The notes below the pieces were generated by a model. That model worked only from the letters and a program-made list of their open reading frames with translations, did no database searches and was not told the DNA's origin. Source: an uncultured Pseudomonadales bacterium (lineage in GTDB: Bacteria > Pseudomonadota > Gammaproteobacteria > Pseudomonadales > Azotimanducaceae). From it: a stretch of DNA of 64,000 nt. Positions 50,900-60,703 of this stretch are shown here, piece after piece. A program made the position numbers and the translations under genes. How positions within the stretch are numbered: the first letter of the stretch is position 1; each line of letters opens with the position of its first letter. The stretch is from the NCBI GenBank assembly GCA_951813295.1, contig CATOTI010000001.1, forward strand, positions 682,001 to 746,000. Reading direction: 5' to 3'.

Positions 50900-51000
50900 C
50901 GGATGGTCTGAAGTGAGTCTAACGGTGCGACCCCCAGCCAGTCTGCCAACTTGGGCGCTGTTAACCTGCGCGCTGTCAGTTTGCCGCCCCAGACCATCCG
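50900..51000. promoter_or_regulatory. Divergent spacer bounded by a perfect 11-bp inverted repeat
   Basis: CGGATGGTCTG (50900-50910) and CAGACCATCCG (50990-51000) are exact inverses 79 bases apart. The right arm touches the phosphotransferase ATG at 51001; the left arm, read on the minus strand, is six bases before the VWA gene GTG. Each gene therefore has the same CAGACCATCCG at its start. The arm does not resemble a ribosome site. Between the arms, shorter repeats CAGTCTGCC/CAGTTTGCC and two GCGCTGT are seen. Confidence 0.7.
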
Positions 51001-51777
51001 ATGACGCCAGAAGAGAAAGCTAGAGCAACCATTGCCCGCCTCGCGGGCGACGTCGAGCCATCGAACTTCACGTACCTGAGCGGCGGTTACAGCAACGTCA
51101 ACTTTCGCTACGACGTCGATCGTGAGTCGTATGTCGTTCGTGTCGTCGAGATCGCCGCCCCCGAGAAACGCCGCGACATCGAGCAGCGTTATCTCGAGGC
51201 GGGTCTCGGGCCTGAGGTCGTGGCGTTCGACTTCGAGTCCGGCGCGATGATTTCGAAGTGGGTCGACGGTCCGCTCATCGTCGACGAAGCGCCGACGCCG
51301 GAGCAAGGCGGCACCTACTTGCGCGAACTGCACGAGAAGATTCCGACGGGGGTTCACGCCTACCAACTCGATTCCATCGTGGATCAATATCTCGCCGGAT
51401 CACGTCCTCCCGGCCGCGTGCAAGACGCGCTCGACGAAGCCTGGCGGCCAAGGACGTCCTGCGGGTGCCACAACGATCTCAACCCCTGGAACGTCATTCG
51501 GGGTAGAGACCGCTGGTACACGCTCGATTGGGAATTCGCGGGGGACAACGATCCGCTGTTCGATGCCGTGGGGCTGGCGTTCGGGCTCGGCTGGAGCGCG
51601 GCCGAAATGCGCCGGTGTCTTGCAGCTTACGGACTCGCCGTCGATGACGAGCGGATCCTCGCGACCGAGCGGGCGTTCTATCTGCGCGAATACGCCTGGG
51701 CGGTCGCGCAACTCGACCGCGGCAATGTCCGAGAGGAAATCGAGGAGCAACGCGACGACATGCTGGCACGCTTGTAA
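51001..51777 (+). CDS. Phosphotransferase of the APH/choline-kinase superfamily
   Basis: A 258-residue protein-kinase-like small-molecule kinase. The Gly-rich SGGYSNVNFRYDV and YVVRVVEI strands are at the start. The catalytic loop is CGCHNDLNPWNVI (HxDxxxxN near residue 158) and the metal-binding Asp is in YTLDWEFAGDNDPLFD. This layout matches choline, ethanolamine and thiamine kinases more than known drug-resistance enzymes. The substrate is unknown. It converges on the PLP enzyme gene, four bases apart. Confidence 0.85.
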   Translation: MTPEEKARATIARLAGDVEPSNFTYLSGGYSNVNFRYDVDRESYVVRVVEIAAPEKRRDIEQRYLEAGLGPEVVAFDFESGAMISKWVDGPLIVDEAPTPEQGGTYLRELHEKIPTGVHAYQLDSIVDQYLAGSRPPGRVQDALDEAWRPRTSCGCHNDLNPWNVIRGRDRWYTLDWEFAGDNDPLFDAVGLAFGLGWSAAEMRRCLAAYGLAVDDERILATERAFYLREYAWAVAQLDRGNVREEIEEQRDDMLARL

Positions 51778-51781
51778 CCGC

Positions 51782-53089
51782 TCAGCGCGAAATGCCGGGC
51801 TGGAAGGTTTCCCACTGATCGATCAGTTCCGCGCCGCGAAAGACGTCCAATCGATTGAGCCATCGGATCGCGTCGGCTTCCCAGGGCTGGTAGAAGATGA
51901 AATCGCCTACCTCGAGCGGTAAGTCACGTGACCCCCACCACCGCCCCTGATTGGGGAGCAGGTTCACTAACCGGGGCGGTTTTTCCGCCCGCGCCGGATC
52001 AAGGTTCTGCGTCAGCCCGTCCGGGTAGATTCGCGACCCCGGAAAATCCCCGGTCGTCATGTAGAACGCGACTTCTACGTTCCGGTTTCCGTGCGCGATC
52101 CCCGGCAGGAACGATTCATCGAACGGCGTTTCAGCGGGATCCGTGCGTTTGAGAATCGGGGTCGCGAAGAAGCTCGCCGCGCGGAGCCCGTGGTCGTCTA
52201 AATCGTGGAAGTTGCTCGGATAGAAGAGCGCCGAGCCAACGGCGACGTCATTGACGGGCGTGACCACCTCGTCGACGTATTCGTGATAGGTCCGACTACC
52301 GCCGCCGTTGAACACCTGCCGACCGTCGAAAAGCGCCGGAAAGGCCTGCTGGCCCGTTCTGACGAAGCTGTCGTAGCGCCGTTGCACGAGCTCGAACTCG
52401 ACACTCGGTGCCGTCTCTCCCGCCGCGAACGGCACATGGCCGTCGTATCCCATCAACCCCGCGAAGCGCAGGTTCTCAGAAGCATCGATCAGACTGAGCA
52501 TGGCGAGTAGTTCCCGCTCGCTACGCGCACCACCGCGACGCAAGCCCACGTCGATTTCGAGGGCGATGTCGATCGGCTCATGACGATGCTCGGCAAACAT
52601 TGCGTACTCACCGAGGCGCGCCTCGGTGTCGACGAGCCAGCGCACCCGAGAGGCCGGATTGTGCTTTTCGTCCTGTTCGTCCAACCGTTTGAACGTCCGC
52701 TCGAGCGCACCAATGGCGGCCGGGCGTCCGAGAAGAATGTCGACACGATCGCCGAAGCGAAGCAGCAGCTCACCCACCATGCCCTCGGCAAAGGCCATGA
52801 TCCGATTCGTACCGGCCGTCACCATCATGTACTCGAGGAGATCGAGACACGGCAGGCTTTTCGCTACCAGTCGTAGATCGATCCGGTGGCCGAGCGCGCC
52901 GCCGACGCGCGTCAGGTTGTGGTCGACCGCATCGAGGTCGACAAACGCGGTTTCACGGCCCGCTGCGTCCGCCCTGAGCGCGCGGTTCCACGCGGCGAAC
53001 CTGTCCGGATCAGGCGGGATCCGCGACGTGCGATCCGTGCGCCCGGATGAGTGCGGCAGGTCGTTTGCGGCGGACGATTCGTTGGTCAT
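51782..53089 (-). CDS. Alanine racemase/D-threonine aldolase-like PLP enzyme
   Basis: A 435-residue fold-type III PLP protein. The N-terminal TIM barrel has TAFVDLDAVDHNL and the PLP Lys in LRLVAKSLP near residue 78; EIDVGLRRGGAR and GLMGYDGHVP are barrel-strand motifs. The C-terminal part shows NGGGSRTYHEY, PGIAHGNRNVEVAFY and LPLEVGDFIFYQPWEADA, close to the metal-binding domain of D-threonine aldolases and the amino acid deaminase/aldolase group. It may act on D-amino or beta-hydroxy amino acids. It is followed on the same strand-set by a kinase gene 12 bases upstream. Confidence 0.82.
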   Translation of the reverse strand: MTNESSAANDLPHSSGRTDRTSRIPPDPDRFAAWNRALRADAAGRETAFVDLDAVDHNLTRVGGALGHRIDLRLVAKSLPCLDLLEYMMVTAGTNRIMAFAEGMVGELLLRFGDRVDILLGRPAAIGALERTFKRLDEQDEKHNPASRVRWLVDTEARLGEYAMFAEHRHEPIDIALEIDVGLRRGGARSERELLAMLSLIDASENLRFAGLMGYDGHVPFAAGETAPSVEFELVQRRYDSFVRTGQQAFPALFDGRQVFNGGGSRTYHEYVDEVVTPVNDVAVGSALFYPSNFHDLDDHGLRAASFFATPILKRTDPAETPFDESFLPGIAHGNRNVEVAFYMTTGDFPGSRIYPDGLTQNLDPARAEKPPRLVNLLPNQGRWWGSRDLPLEVGDFIFYQPWEADAIRWLNRLDVFRGAELIDQWETFQPGISR

Positions 53090-53101
53090 GCGTGTCGTCG
53101 A

Positions 53102-53692
53102 TCAACCGTCGCTATCGAGCGCGTCGAGCCATCGGTCGACCGCACGACGTGCATTGTCGAATCGTTGCGAGCCTTGCCCCTCGATCACGACGAACGGCTT
53201 GCCGATGTCTTCGAGCGCGCTTTCGTAGAGGGTAAACAGGCGCGCCAGGTCGTCTCGCGACTCGCGTAGCGGATCCGGCTCCCACGGGAGATCGGGGCGA
53301 CAGAGGAGATAGAGCTTCGGTGCGTCGGCCCGGCGAAGGATATCGTCAATCCAATCCGGAACACGCCCGAACCGTTCTCGCCACCAGATCGCCATCACCA
53401 GCAGGTCGGTATCAGCGATCGTGAACCGCGTATCACGTGCCGCGCATTCGTTCGCCCATTGCGTCCGCGCGATCGTCTGGAGGTCGTCCTCCGTATAGGT
53501 ATCACGTCCGAGCGACCGCGCCTGCTCCAGGTACTCTCGCGCGAACTCCGTCACCAGAGCCGCGTCGAGGTCATCTGCCAGCCGTTGGGCAAGCGTCGTC
53601 TTGCCCGTCGATTCGGGTCCGACGAGAGCCACGATCGGCGCTAGAGGGCGACTCGAGCCTTCAGGAAAGAGCGAAATCACCGACAACGACAT
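53102..53692 (-). CDS. NadR-like AAA/P-loop kinase (ribosylnicotinamide kinase-type)
   Basis: A 196-residue P-loop protein. Walker A ALVGPESTGKTTLAQRLA is followed by LVTEFAREYLEQ, the NadR kinase-domain pair, then FTIADTDLLVMAIWWRERFG and PKLYLLCRPDLPWEPDPLRE. The C-terminal kinase domain of NadR phosphorylates nicotinamide riboside; here it stands alone without the regulator and adenylyltransferase domains. Starts at 53692 (MSLSVISLF) or 53716. The sirtuin nearby also uses NAD, but no pnuC transporter is adjacent. Confidence 0.8.
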   Translation of the reverse strand: MSLSVISLFPEGSSRPLAPIVALVGPESTGKTTLAQRLADDLDAALVTEFAREYLEQARSLGRDTYTEDDLQTIARTQWANECAARDTRFTIADTDLLVMAIWWRERFGRVPDWIDDILRRADAPKLYLLCRPDLPWEPDPLRESRDDLARLFTLYESALEDIGKPFVVIEGQGSQRFDNARRAVDRWLDALDSDG

Positions 53693-53900
53693 CGCGCCAG
53701 CCAAACGGGTGGGCACCAGCAGTCGTTGCGAACGAAGTCGACGTGCGAAGGATTGTCGCGGTTAGCTCCGCCGGCTCGATAGATGCGCCGATCCGCCGGG
53801 TGGCTTCACAGAAGGCATCGCGAAAAGGCACAAGGCTCGTCAGGACTTCGCCTTCGCTTTCGGCCGGAAACGTTTCGTCAAATGGTAGGAAGATTCTCAC
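53661..53900 (-). CDS. Possible small protein upstream of NadR-like kinase
   Basis: A 79-residue frame opening with GTG: RIFLPFDETFPAESEGEVLT, then VPFRDAFCEATRRIGASIEPAELTATIL and ending WRDVVVGDFALS. It overlaps the kinase start by about 32 bases, as an operon partner might. I recognise no family and see no ribosome site, so it may be a chance frame. If it is not a gene, the 337 bases 53693-54029 would hold no coding sequence that I can support. Confidence 0.3.
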   Translation of the reverse strand: MRIFLPFDETFPAESEGEVLTSLVPFRDAFCEATRRIGASIEPAELTATILRTSTSFATTAGAHPFGWRDVVVGDFALS

Positions 53901-54029
53901 GACGCGATTTGTACGCGTGAATCGTGAAACGACTTGTCATCGATTGTGGAGAAACCGTGGAAGAGTCATGAGGGACCTATCGTCCGGTTTTCCCCACCTC
54001 GCTCAAAGCGACCGTCGAACGGCGTACGA

Positions 54030-54608
54030 CTACTGGTAATACGCGTTTTCGGTCAGCGAGTGATCCGTTTCGTCCCGGATCTCCGTGAGTTCCGGAATCT
54101 GCGCCAGGAGCGACTTCTCAACGCCTTGTTTCAACGTGATATCAACCGCTGCACACCCCTGGCAACCGCCGCCGAACTGTAGAACGGCGACGGACGACTC
54201 GACCACCTCGACGAGGCTCACCTGACCACCGTGCGCTGCCAGGCTCGGGTTGATCTCGTTGTAGAGCACGTAATTGATTCGATCTTCGATCGGTGAATCG
54301 GCATCGACGTTCGGCACCCGCGCGTTAGGCGCCTTGATCGTGAGCTGCCCGCCCATTCGATCTTCCTGGAAGTCGACCATGGCATCGACGAGATACTTCT
54401 CGCTCTTCTTCTCGATCCATGCCGTGAAACCGTCGTAGTCGAACGGTTCATCACCTTCCTTCTCTTCGTTCGGCCGACAGTACGCGATGCACGTTTCGGC
54501 GTTCGGGGTGCCGGGTTGCGCGACGAAGATACGAATGCCGCAGCCTTCATCTTCTTTGGCCAACAGGTCGCGCAGATAGGCCTGCGCTTCTTGGGAGATA
54601 TCGATCAT
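54030..54608 (-). CDS. nfuA: Fe-S biogenesis protein NfuA
   Basis: A 192-residue Fe-S carrier. The N-terminal degenerate A-type domain (about 1-95: [21 protein letters not shown]) lacks the three cluster cysteines, as is normal for gammaproteobacterial NfuA. The C-terminal Nfu domain reads [19 protein letters not shown] and [20 protein letters not shown] with the CxxC that holds a 4Fe-4S cluster between two subunits. It delivers clusters to client enzymes; MoaA, ETF-QO and the siroheme reductase in this window are candidates. It diverges from metH. Confidence 0.95.
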   Translation of the reverse strand: MIDISQEAQAYLRDLLAKEDEGCGIRIFVAQPGTPNAETCIAYCRPNEEKEGDEPFDYDGFTAWIEKKSEKYLVDAMVDFQEDRMGGQLTIKAPNARVPNVDADSPIEDRINYVLYNEINPSLAAHGGQVSLVEVVESSVAVLQFGGGCQGCAAVDITLKQGVEKSLLAQIPELTEIRDETDHSLTENAYYQ

Positions 54609-54668
54609 TCGCCGAATACCCGACTAAAACAGTCGGCAATTGTAGCGGGATTTCAGCCGCGCACCAGA

Positions 54669-54690
54669 TGCACGTTTCGAGAAACATGCA
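54669..54690. other. Imperfect inverted repeat in the metH leader region
   Basis: TGCACGTTTC and GAAACATGCA pair around a two-base GA gap with one mismatch, in the 171-base spacer between nfuA and metH. A CATAAT hexamer at 54744-54749 could be the metH -10 element. I found no cobalamin, SAM or SAH riboswitch consensus in this spacer. Confidence 0.4.
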
Positions 54691-54779
54691 CACGATTCAG
54701 CTTCGCTTGCACGTGCCCGAGGTCGGTTCACGTTCCCGCCCCGCATAATGCCGCGTCGTCAAAGCCCCAATTACCGTTT

Positions 54780-57700
54780 ATGCCGCACCCCACGCACCTC
54801 GCCGATGCGCTTGCCGAACGTGTCCTATTGCTCGATGGCGCAACCGGCACGATCCAGCAGTCGTTCGAGCTCACCGAAGAGGACTTTCGCGGTCGACGTT
54901 TCGTCGATCATGCCGTGCCACTCAAAGGTGATGGTGACGTTCTGACGCTCACCCGACCCGACGTCGTCGAAGCGACCCATGCCGCATATCTCGAGGCCGG
55001 TAGCGACATCATCGAGACGAACACGTTCACGGCCACCTCGATCGCGCAGGCCGACTATGCGCTCGAGGATTTCACCGCGGAGATGAACCTCGAATCCGCG
55101 CGCCTCGCCCGTCGTATCGCGGACGAGTTTTCGACGAGCGAACGGCCTCGCTGGGTCGCCGGCGTCCTCGGTCCCACGAATCGCTCGGCAAGCCTTTCCC
55201 CCGACGTCAACGATCCGGGTGCACGCAACGTGCGCTACGACGATCTTTTCAAGTCTTACTACGAAGCCGCCGAAGGGCTGATCGCGGGCGGCGCCGACTT
55301 CATCATGGTCGAGACTGTCTTCGACACGCTAAACGCAAAAGCGGCGATCTTCGCCGTCCAGGCTGCCCAGGAAGCGGCTGCAACGGATTTGCCGCTGATG
55401 GTATCGGGCACGATCACGGACGCGAGCGGGCGTACTCTCTCGGGCCAGACGCCGGCCGCTTTCTGGACGTCCGTCGCGCACGCCAAACCCCTCATCGTCG
55501 GGCTCAACTGTGCCCTCGGCCCCGACGCGCTGCGCCCGCACGTCGAAGAACTGGCGAAGGTTGCTAGTACATTCACGAGTGTGCATCCGAACGCCGGGTT
55601 ACCCAACGAGTTCGGCGGTTACGACGAAACACCCGAAGAGATGGCAAGCGTCATCGGCGATTTCATCGACCGGGGGCTCGTCAACATGGTCGGTGGTTGT
55701 TGCGGCACGACGCCTGACCACATCCAGGCATTGCGCGAACGCGCCGATCGAGCGTCACCGCGCTCTGTACCCACCCGCAGACCAGCACTCGAACTCTCGG
55801 GTCTCGAAATGCTCACGATCAACGACGATTCACTTTTCGTGAACGTCGGTGAGCGCACCAATATGACCGGGTCGGCACGGTTTCGCCGGCTGATCAAGAA
55901 CGATGACTTCACGAGCGCGCTCGACGTTGCACTACAGCAGGTCGAGAGTGGTGCGCAGATCATCGACATCAACATGGACGAAGGCATGACGGACGGGGTC
56001 GCGGCGATGCGGCGATTCCTCGACCTCGCGATGACCGAGCCCGACATCGCGCGTGTGCCCGTCATGATCGACTCCAGCCGATGGGACGTCATCGAGACGG
56101 GTCTGAAGAGCGTTCAAGGCAAAGCGATCGTCAACTCGATCAGTTTGAAGGAGGGCGAAGATTCGTTCCTCGAGCAGGCGCGGCTTTGCCGCCGCTACGG
56201 CGCCGCGGTGATCGTGATGGCGTTCGATGAACAAGGTCAGGCCGATGACCTCGAGCGTCGCAAGACGATCGTCAACCGTTCCTACCGCCTACTCGTCGAT
56301 GAAGTCGGTTTCCCACCGTCAGACGTGATCTTCGATGCGAATGTCTTCGCGATCGCCACCGGTATCGACGAGCACCGCAACTACGGCGTCGACTTCATCG
56401 AAGCCGTGCGATGGATCAAAACGACCTACCCCGAGGCACACACCTCAGGTGGTATCAGCAACGTGTCCTTTTCCTTTCGTGGCAACGACCGTGTGCGTGA
56501 GGCGATCCACGCGGTGTTTCTCTACCACGCCATCCGCGCGGGTCTCACCATGGGGATCGTCAACGCCGGTCAGCTCGCCATCTACGAGGACATACCGACC
56601 GACCTTCGCGAAGCCGTCGAAGACGCCGTTCTCAATCGCCGGGAAGACGCGACCGAGCGTTTGCTCGACGTCGCGCAGCTCTACTCGAACGAGTCCGTCG
56701 ATCAGGAGCAGCAGACCGAAGCCTGGCGGGAAGCACCGGTCGCAGAGCGATTGAGCCACGCGCTCGTCAAGGGCGTCACGCGCCATATCGTCGAGGATAC
56801 GGAGGAAGCGCGACAGCAAGCCGCACGCGCAATCGAAGTCATCGAAGGCCCGCTCATGGACGGCATGAACGTTGTCGGCGAACTCTTCGGGGCGGGCAAG
56901 ATGTTCCTCCCGCAGGTGGTCAAGAGTGCGCGTGTGATGAAGCAGGCCGTTGGCCACCTCGTGCCTTTCATCGAAGCGGAGAAGGACGAGGCGACCGCGT
57001 CGAACGGCAAGATCGTCATGGCGACGGTCAAGGGTGACGTCCACGATATCGGCAAGAACATCGTCGGCGTGGTTCTGCAGTGCAACAACTTCGAGGTGAT
57101 CGACCTCGGGGTGATGGTGCCGGCTGAGCGCATCATCGATACAGCCATCGAGGTCGGCGCCGACCTGATCGGCCTGTCGGGTCTCATCACCCCGTCGCTC
57201 GACGAGATGGTGCACGTCGCCGGTGAGATGGAACGACGCGGCCTCGACATCCCCTTACTGATCGGTGGTGCCACGACGTCGAAAGCCCACACCGCCGTCA
57301 AGATCGCGCCGGCCTATTCGGCGCCCACCGTTTACGTGACCGACGCATCAAAAAGCGTGCAGGTCTGCACTTCGCTGGTCTCCGATTCACTCAAAGACGC
57401 CTTTGTCGAGACGACCGCCGCGGACTACGAAACCGTGCGCGAACGGCGGAGCGCAGCCGCTGGGTCGGCGCGCAAAAAACGCACGATCGAACAAGCGCGC
57501 CGTAATCGCGCCCCCATCGACTGGACGGGGTACACGCCGCCGACGCCACGTCGGGCGGGTGTGACGGCGTTCTCGAACTTCGAGCTGGCGGAACTCGCGC
57601 CCTATATCGACTGGACGCCGTTCTTCTCCACCTGGTCACTCGCCGGGAAGTTCCCCGACATCCTCGAAGACAAGATCGTCGGCACGTCCGCGACCGAGCT

Positions 57701-58436
57701 CTACCAAGACGCGCTGAAGATGCTCGATCGGCTCGTGGCGGAGCGCGCCCTCACCGCGCATGGAATCGTTGGCTTATGGCCAGCTAACCAGGACGGCGAC
57801 GATGTCGTCATCTGGACCGACGACGATCGCACCGAGGAACGCGCCCGGGCTTTCCATCTTCGCAACCAGAGTGCCACCGCCGCCGACAATCCCTGTCTCG
57901 CAGACTATGTCGCGCCACGCGGGATGGCGGATTACATCGGCGGATTCGTCGTCACCGTCGGCGCCGAAATCGATGAACTCATCGAAGCGCGGCAGGCCGA
58001 CGATTTCGACTCGATCATGATCAAGGCATTGGCGGACCGCCTCGTCGAGGCTTTCGCCGAACGCCTGCACCGGAAAGTCAGAACCGAGCTCTGGGGCTAC
58101 TCGAACGATGAGGGGCTCGACAATGCAGATCTCATCAAGGAACGCTATCAAGGCATCCGCCCCGCACCCGGCTATCCGGCTTGTCCGGACCACACCGGCA
58201 AGGAGCTCATCTTCGAGCTGCTGGACGCGACGAGCGTGACGGGATGTCGGCTGACCGAGAGCCTCGCCATGTGGCCGGCGTCCTCAGTGGCGGGCTGGTA
58301 TTTCTCACACCCCGAGGCGAAGTATTTCGGCGTCGGCCAGGTCGACGACGATCAGCTCGAGGATTACGCCGCACGCCGGCGGGTCGCACCGAAGGACATC
58401 GAACGATGGCTATCGTTCTCGCGTCGGGATACCTGA
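54780..58436 (+). CDS. metH: Methionine synthase, cobalamin-dependent
   Basis: A 1218-residue cytosolic enzyme moving a methyl group from methyltetrahydrofolate to homocysteine. All four modules are present: homocysteine/zinc domain ([17 protein letters not shown] and [10 protein letters not shown] near residue 305), pterin domain ([14 protein letters not shown] from about 355), cobalamin domain with the lower-ligand His in [14 protein letters not shown] near 754, and the SAM-binding activation domain (from about 890; [14 protein letters not shown] [11 protein letters not shown]). Zinc Cys residues are intact. ATG at 54780 starts [11 protein letters not shown] directly before the catalytic domain; the frame open from 54516 crosses the spacer and nfuA. 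Confidence 0.97.
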   Translation: MPHPTHLADALAERVLLLDGATGTIQQSFELTEEDFRGRRFVDHAVPLKGDGDVLTLTRPDVVEATHAAYLEAGSDIIETNTFTATSIAQADYALEDFTAEMNLESARLARRIADEFSTSERPRWVAGVLGPTNRSASLSPDVNDPGARNVRYDDLFKSYYEAAEGLIAGGADFIMVETVFDTLNAKAAIFAVQAAQEAAATDLPLMVSGTITDASGRTLSGQTPAAFWTSVAHAKPLIVGLNCALGPDALRPHVEELAKVASTFTSVHPNAGLPNEFGGYDETPEEMASVIGDFIDRGLVNMVGGCCGTTPDHIQALRERADRASPRSVPTRRPALELSGLEMLTINDDSLFVNVGERTNMTGSARFRRLIKNDDFTSALDVALQQVESGAQIIDINMDEGMTDGVAAMRRFLDLAMTEPDIARVPVMIDSSRWDVIETGLKSVQGKAIVNSISLKEGEDSFLEQARLCRRYGAAVIVMAFDEQGQADDLERRKTIVNRSYRLLVDEVGFPPSDVIFDANVFAIATGIDEHRNYGVDFIEAVRWIKTTYPEAHTSGGISNVSFSFRGNDRVREAIHAVFLYHAIRAGLTMGIVNAGQLAIYEDIPTDLREAVEDAVLNRREDATERLLDVAQLYSNESVDQEQQTEAWREAPVAERLSHALVKGVTRHIVEDTEEARQQAARAIEVIEGPLMDGMNVVGELFGAGKMFLPQVVKSARVMKQAVGHLVPFIEAEKDEATASNGKIVMATVKGDVHDIGKNIVGVVLQCNNFEVIDLGVMVPAERIIDTAIEVGADLIGLSGLITPSLDEMVHVAGEMERRGLDIPLLIGGATTSKAHTAVKIAPAYSAPTVYVTDASKSVQVCTSLVSDSLKDAFVETTAADYETVRERRSAAAGSARKKRTIEQARRNRAPIDWTGYTPPTPRRAGVTAFSNFELAELAPYIDWTPFFSTWSLAGKFPDILEDKIVGTSATELYQDALKMLDRLVAERALTAHGIVGLWPANQDGDDVVIWTDDDRTEERARAFHLRNQSATAADNPCLADYVAPRGMADYIGGFVVTVGAEIDELIEARQADDFDSIMIKALADRLVEAFAERLHRKVRTELWGYSNDEGLDNADLIKERYQGIRPAPGYPACPDHTGKELIFELLDATSVTGCRLTESLAMWPASSVAGWYFSHPEAKYFGVGQVDDDQLEDYAARRRVAPKDIERWLSFSRRDT

Positions 58437-58563
58437 TCAGCCCGACGACCACGACCGCATCGAACACCTCTCGCGCGGTTCTATCGATATAGCTCCAGCG
58501 AAGGGGTCGACCGCGGACATTTGAGGCATGCTCTCGCGCCGAATTCGACGCACCCGGCACGAG

Positions 58564-60219
58564 ATGTACCGATACAACGATTTCGATCAGCGGTTTCTCG
58601 ACGAACGAGTCGAGCAGTACCGATCGCAAACGAACCGCTATCTCGCGGGCGAGCTGACAGCGGATCAGTTCCAGCAGCTTCGCCTGCGCAACGGGCTCTA
58701 TATTCAGCGATTGGCGCCGATGCTCCGGATCGCGGTCCCCTACGGGATTATCTCCGCCGAGCAGCTTCGCTGTGTCGCGCGGATCAGTCGCGACTACGAC
58801 AAGGGTTACGGCCACCTGTCGACGCGCCAGAACATCCAGCTCAACTGGCCTGAGCTCGAGGAAGTGCCGGACATCCTCGCTGAACTCGCGAAGGTCGAGA
58901 TGCACGCCATCCAGACGAGCGGGAGCTGTATTCGGAACATCACGACGGATCAGTTCGCGGGCGTGGCGGCTGATGAGATCGTCGATCCGCGACCCTATTG
59001 CGAGCTGATGCGGCAATGGGCGACTTTCCACCCCGAGTTCGAGTGGCTGCCGCGCAAGTTCAAGATCGCTGTCAGCGGTTCGGCGTCCGATCGTGCGGCG
59101 ATTCACGTGCACGACATCGGCATTCAGATTCGTGATACGGCCGACGGACCACGATTCGACTTCCTGGTCGGCGGTGGGCTCGGCCGCACACCCGTCATCG
59201 GCAGCCTGATCAAAGAAGGCGTCGAGGAGCAGGATCTTCTGACCTACCTCGAAGCCATTCTGCGGGTTTACAACCGTTTCGGCCGTCGCGACAACAAGTA
59301 CAAAGCGCGCATCAAGATCCTCGTTCGTGCCATGACGCCGGCTGTCTTCGCCGAAAAGGTCGATGAGGAATGGCAGCGCCTGCGTGACGGACCGGACACG
59401 GTCCCGGCAGACGAACTGGATCGCCTGAAGGCGTTCTTCGAACCACATCCTTACGAGTCGCTGACGAACGAGCAGGAAACTCTCGCCACCGAGCGTCTGA
59501 AGAACCCGCTCTTCAACACCTGGATGCGCAACAACACGGCACAGCACCGAGTCGACGGTTACGCCATCGTGACCCTCTCGACCAAAGCGACGGGGATTCC
59601 GCCGGGTGACGTCACCGATGAGCAGATGGATCTCGTTGCCGATTGGGCCGAGACCTACGGCTTCGGCGAGTTGCGGATCTCGCACGAGCAGAACTTCGTC
59701 CTGCCCGACGTCCCGCAATCGAAGCTGCCCGAGCTCTTCGCCCGAGCGCAAACTGCGCAGCTCGGCGAAACGAACATCGGCCTTCTCACAGACATGATCT
59801 GCTGCCCGGGTGGCGACTACTGTTCACTCGCGAACGCGAAGTCGATCCCGATCGCCGAGTCGATCCAACAGCGCTTCGACGACGTCGACTACCTGCACGA
59901 CCTCGGTCCGATCGATCTCAACATCTCGGGCTGCATGAACGCTTGCGGCCACCATCACGTCGGCCACATCGGGATCCTCGGCGTCGACAAGAAGGGTGAC
60001 GAGTTCTATCAGATCTCCATCGGTGGCAATCAGTCGAACGATGCATCCCTCGGCCAGATCGTCGGGCCGTCGTTCTCGCGCGATCAGGTCACCGATGTCG
60101 TGAGTCAGATTCTCGACGTCTATGTGGATTCGCGCGAAGACGGTGAAGAGTTTCTCTCCTGCTTCCGTCGAATCGGTATCGACCCTTTCAAGGAACGCGT
60201 TTATGCCGACGCTGGTTAG
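58564..60219 (+). CDS. Nitrite/sulfite reductase hemoprotein (siroheme, 4Fe-4S)
   Basis: A 551-residue assimilatory-type reductase, very probably for sulfite given the DUF934 partner. Two ferredoxin-like/siroheme half repeats are seen: YGHLSTRQNIQLNWPELE with TSGSCIRNIT, and ELRISHEQNFVLPDV. The coupled cluster site is CCPGGDYCSLANA near residue 412 and SGCMNACGHHHVG near 458, the CX5C...CX3C pattern. MYRYNDFDQRFLDERV at 58564 is the normal start; an ATG at 58528 would add 12 basic residues. Its 3' end overlaps the next gene by 17 bases. Confidence 0.92.
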   Translation: MYRYNDFDQRFLDERVEQYRSQTNRYLAGELTADQFQQLRLRNGLYIQRLAPMLRIAVPYGIISAEQLRCVARISRDYDKGYGHLSTRQNIQLNWPELEEVPDILAELAKVEMHAIQTSGSCIRNITTDQFAGVAADEIVDPRPYCELMRQWATFHPEFEWLPRKFKIAVSGSASDRAAIHVHDIGIQIRDTADGPRFDFLVGGGLGRTPVIGSLIKEGVEEQDLLTYLEAILRVYNRFGRRDNKYKARIKILVRAMTPAVFAEKVDEEWQRLRDGPDTVPADELDRLKAFFEPHPYESLTNEQETLATERLKNPLFNTWMRNNTAQHRVDGYAIVTLSTKATGIPPGDVTDEQMDLVADWAETYGFGELRISHEQNFVLPDVPQSKLPELFARAQTAQLGETNIGLLTDMICCPGGDYCSLANAKSIPIAESIQQRFDDVDYLHDLGPIDLNISGCMNACGHHHVGHIGILGVDKKGDEFYQISIGGNQSNDASLGQIVGPSFSRDQVTDVVSQILDVYVDSREDGEEFLSCFRRIGIDPFKERVYADAG

Positions 60220-60667
60220 ACACCTCGAGATCATCGAAGACGACTGGGTGCGGGTCGACGGAGACGAAGAATCGTCCGTCGAGCGCGCCATACTTCCATT
60301 CGGCCGCTGGCAGAACGAGCCAGGGACCGGCGTCTGGCTCGACAACGATGTCGAGGTCGAATCGATCGGCTCGGAAATCGCCGCGGCGCCACTCGTCGCG
60401 GTGCATTTCCCGCTCTTCGCCGACGGACGGGGCTTGAGCATCGGCGCCATGCTGCGCAAGCACTTCTCTTTCGCGGGAGAGCTTCGTGCGTTCGGCGAGA
60501 TCCTCCCGGACCTGGCGGTTTTCATGCACCGGTGCGGATTCGATTCCTACGAATTCGCGAACCAGCAAGACGCGGAAACGGCCATCGAATGTATCAAGGC
60601 AACCACGCACCACTACCAGTCCTCGGTGCGCGAACCGACGCCGCCTTTTCGCCGCGCCGCTTGGTAA
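60203..60667 (+). CDS. DUF934 family protein
   Basis: A 154-residue soluble protein of the DUF934 family, regularly found directly after sulfite reductase hemoprotein genes and presumed to aid that reduction, perhaps as an electron-transfer or assembly partner. Recognised from GVWLDNDVEVESIG, VHFPLFADGRGLSIGAMLR, FAGELRAFGEILPDLAVFMHRCGFDSYEF and the terminal YQSSVREPTPPF. The ATG at 60203 lies inside the reductase gene behind AAGGAA, so the two are translationally coupled. No cysH follows here. Confidence 0.9.
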   Translation: MPTLVRHLEIIEDDWVRVDGDEESSVERAILPFGRWQNEPGTGVWLDNDVEVESIGSEIAAAPLVAVHFPLFADGRGLSIGAMLRKHFSFAGELRAFGEILPDLAVFMHRCGFDSYEFANQQDAETAIECIKATTHHYQSSVREPTPPFRRAAW

Positions 60668-60703
60668 TCTGAGGGCGACCTCAAGCGCAGGGACCGCCAT
60701 CGA

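Noticed and set aside
54516..54779. Extension of metH into the nfuA region
   Set aside because: Crosses the spacer and the divergent nfuA start; MetH homology begins at [11 protein letters not shown].
54609..54779. Cobalamin riboswitch upstream of metH
   Set aside because: No B12-box-like sequence or long structured leader is visible in the 171-base spacer.
58207..59751. Long minus-strand open frame (514 codons) opposite metH and the reductase
   Set aside because: It lies antisense to two well-supported enzymes, is Arg/Val/Asp-rich without motifs, and is the kind of frame GC-rich coding DNA produces by codon bias.
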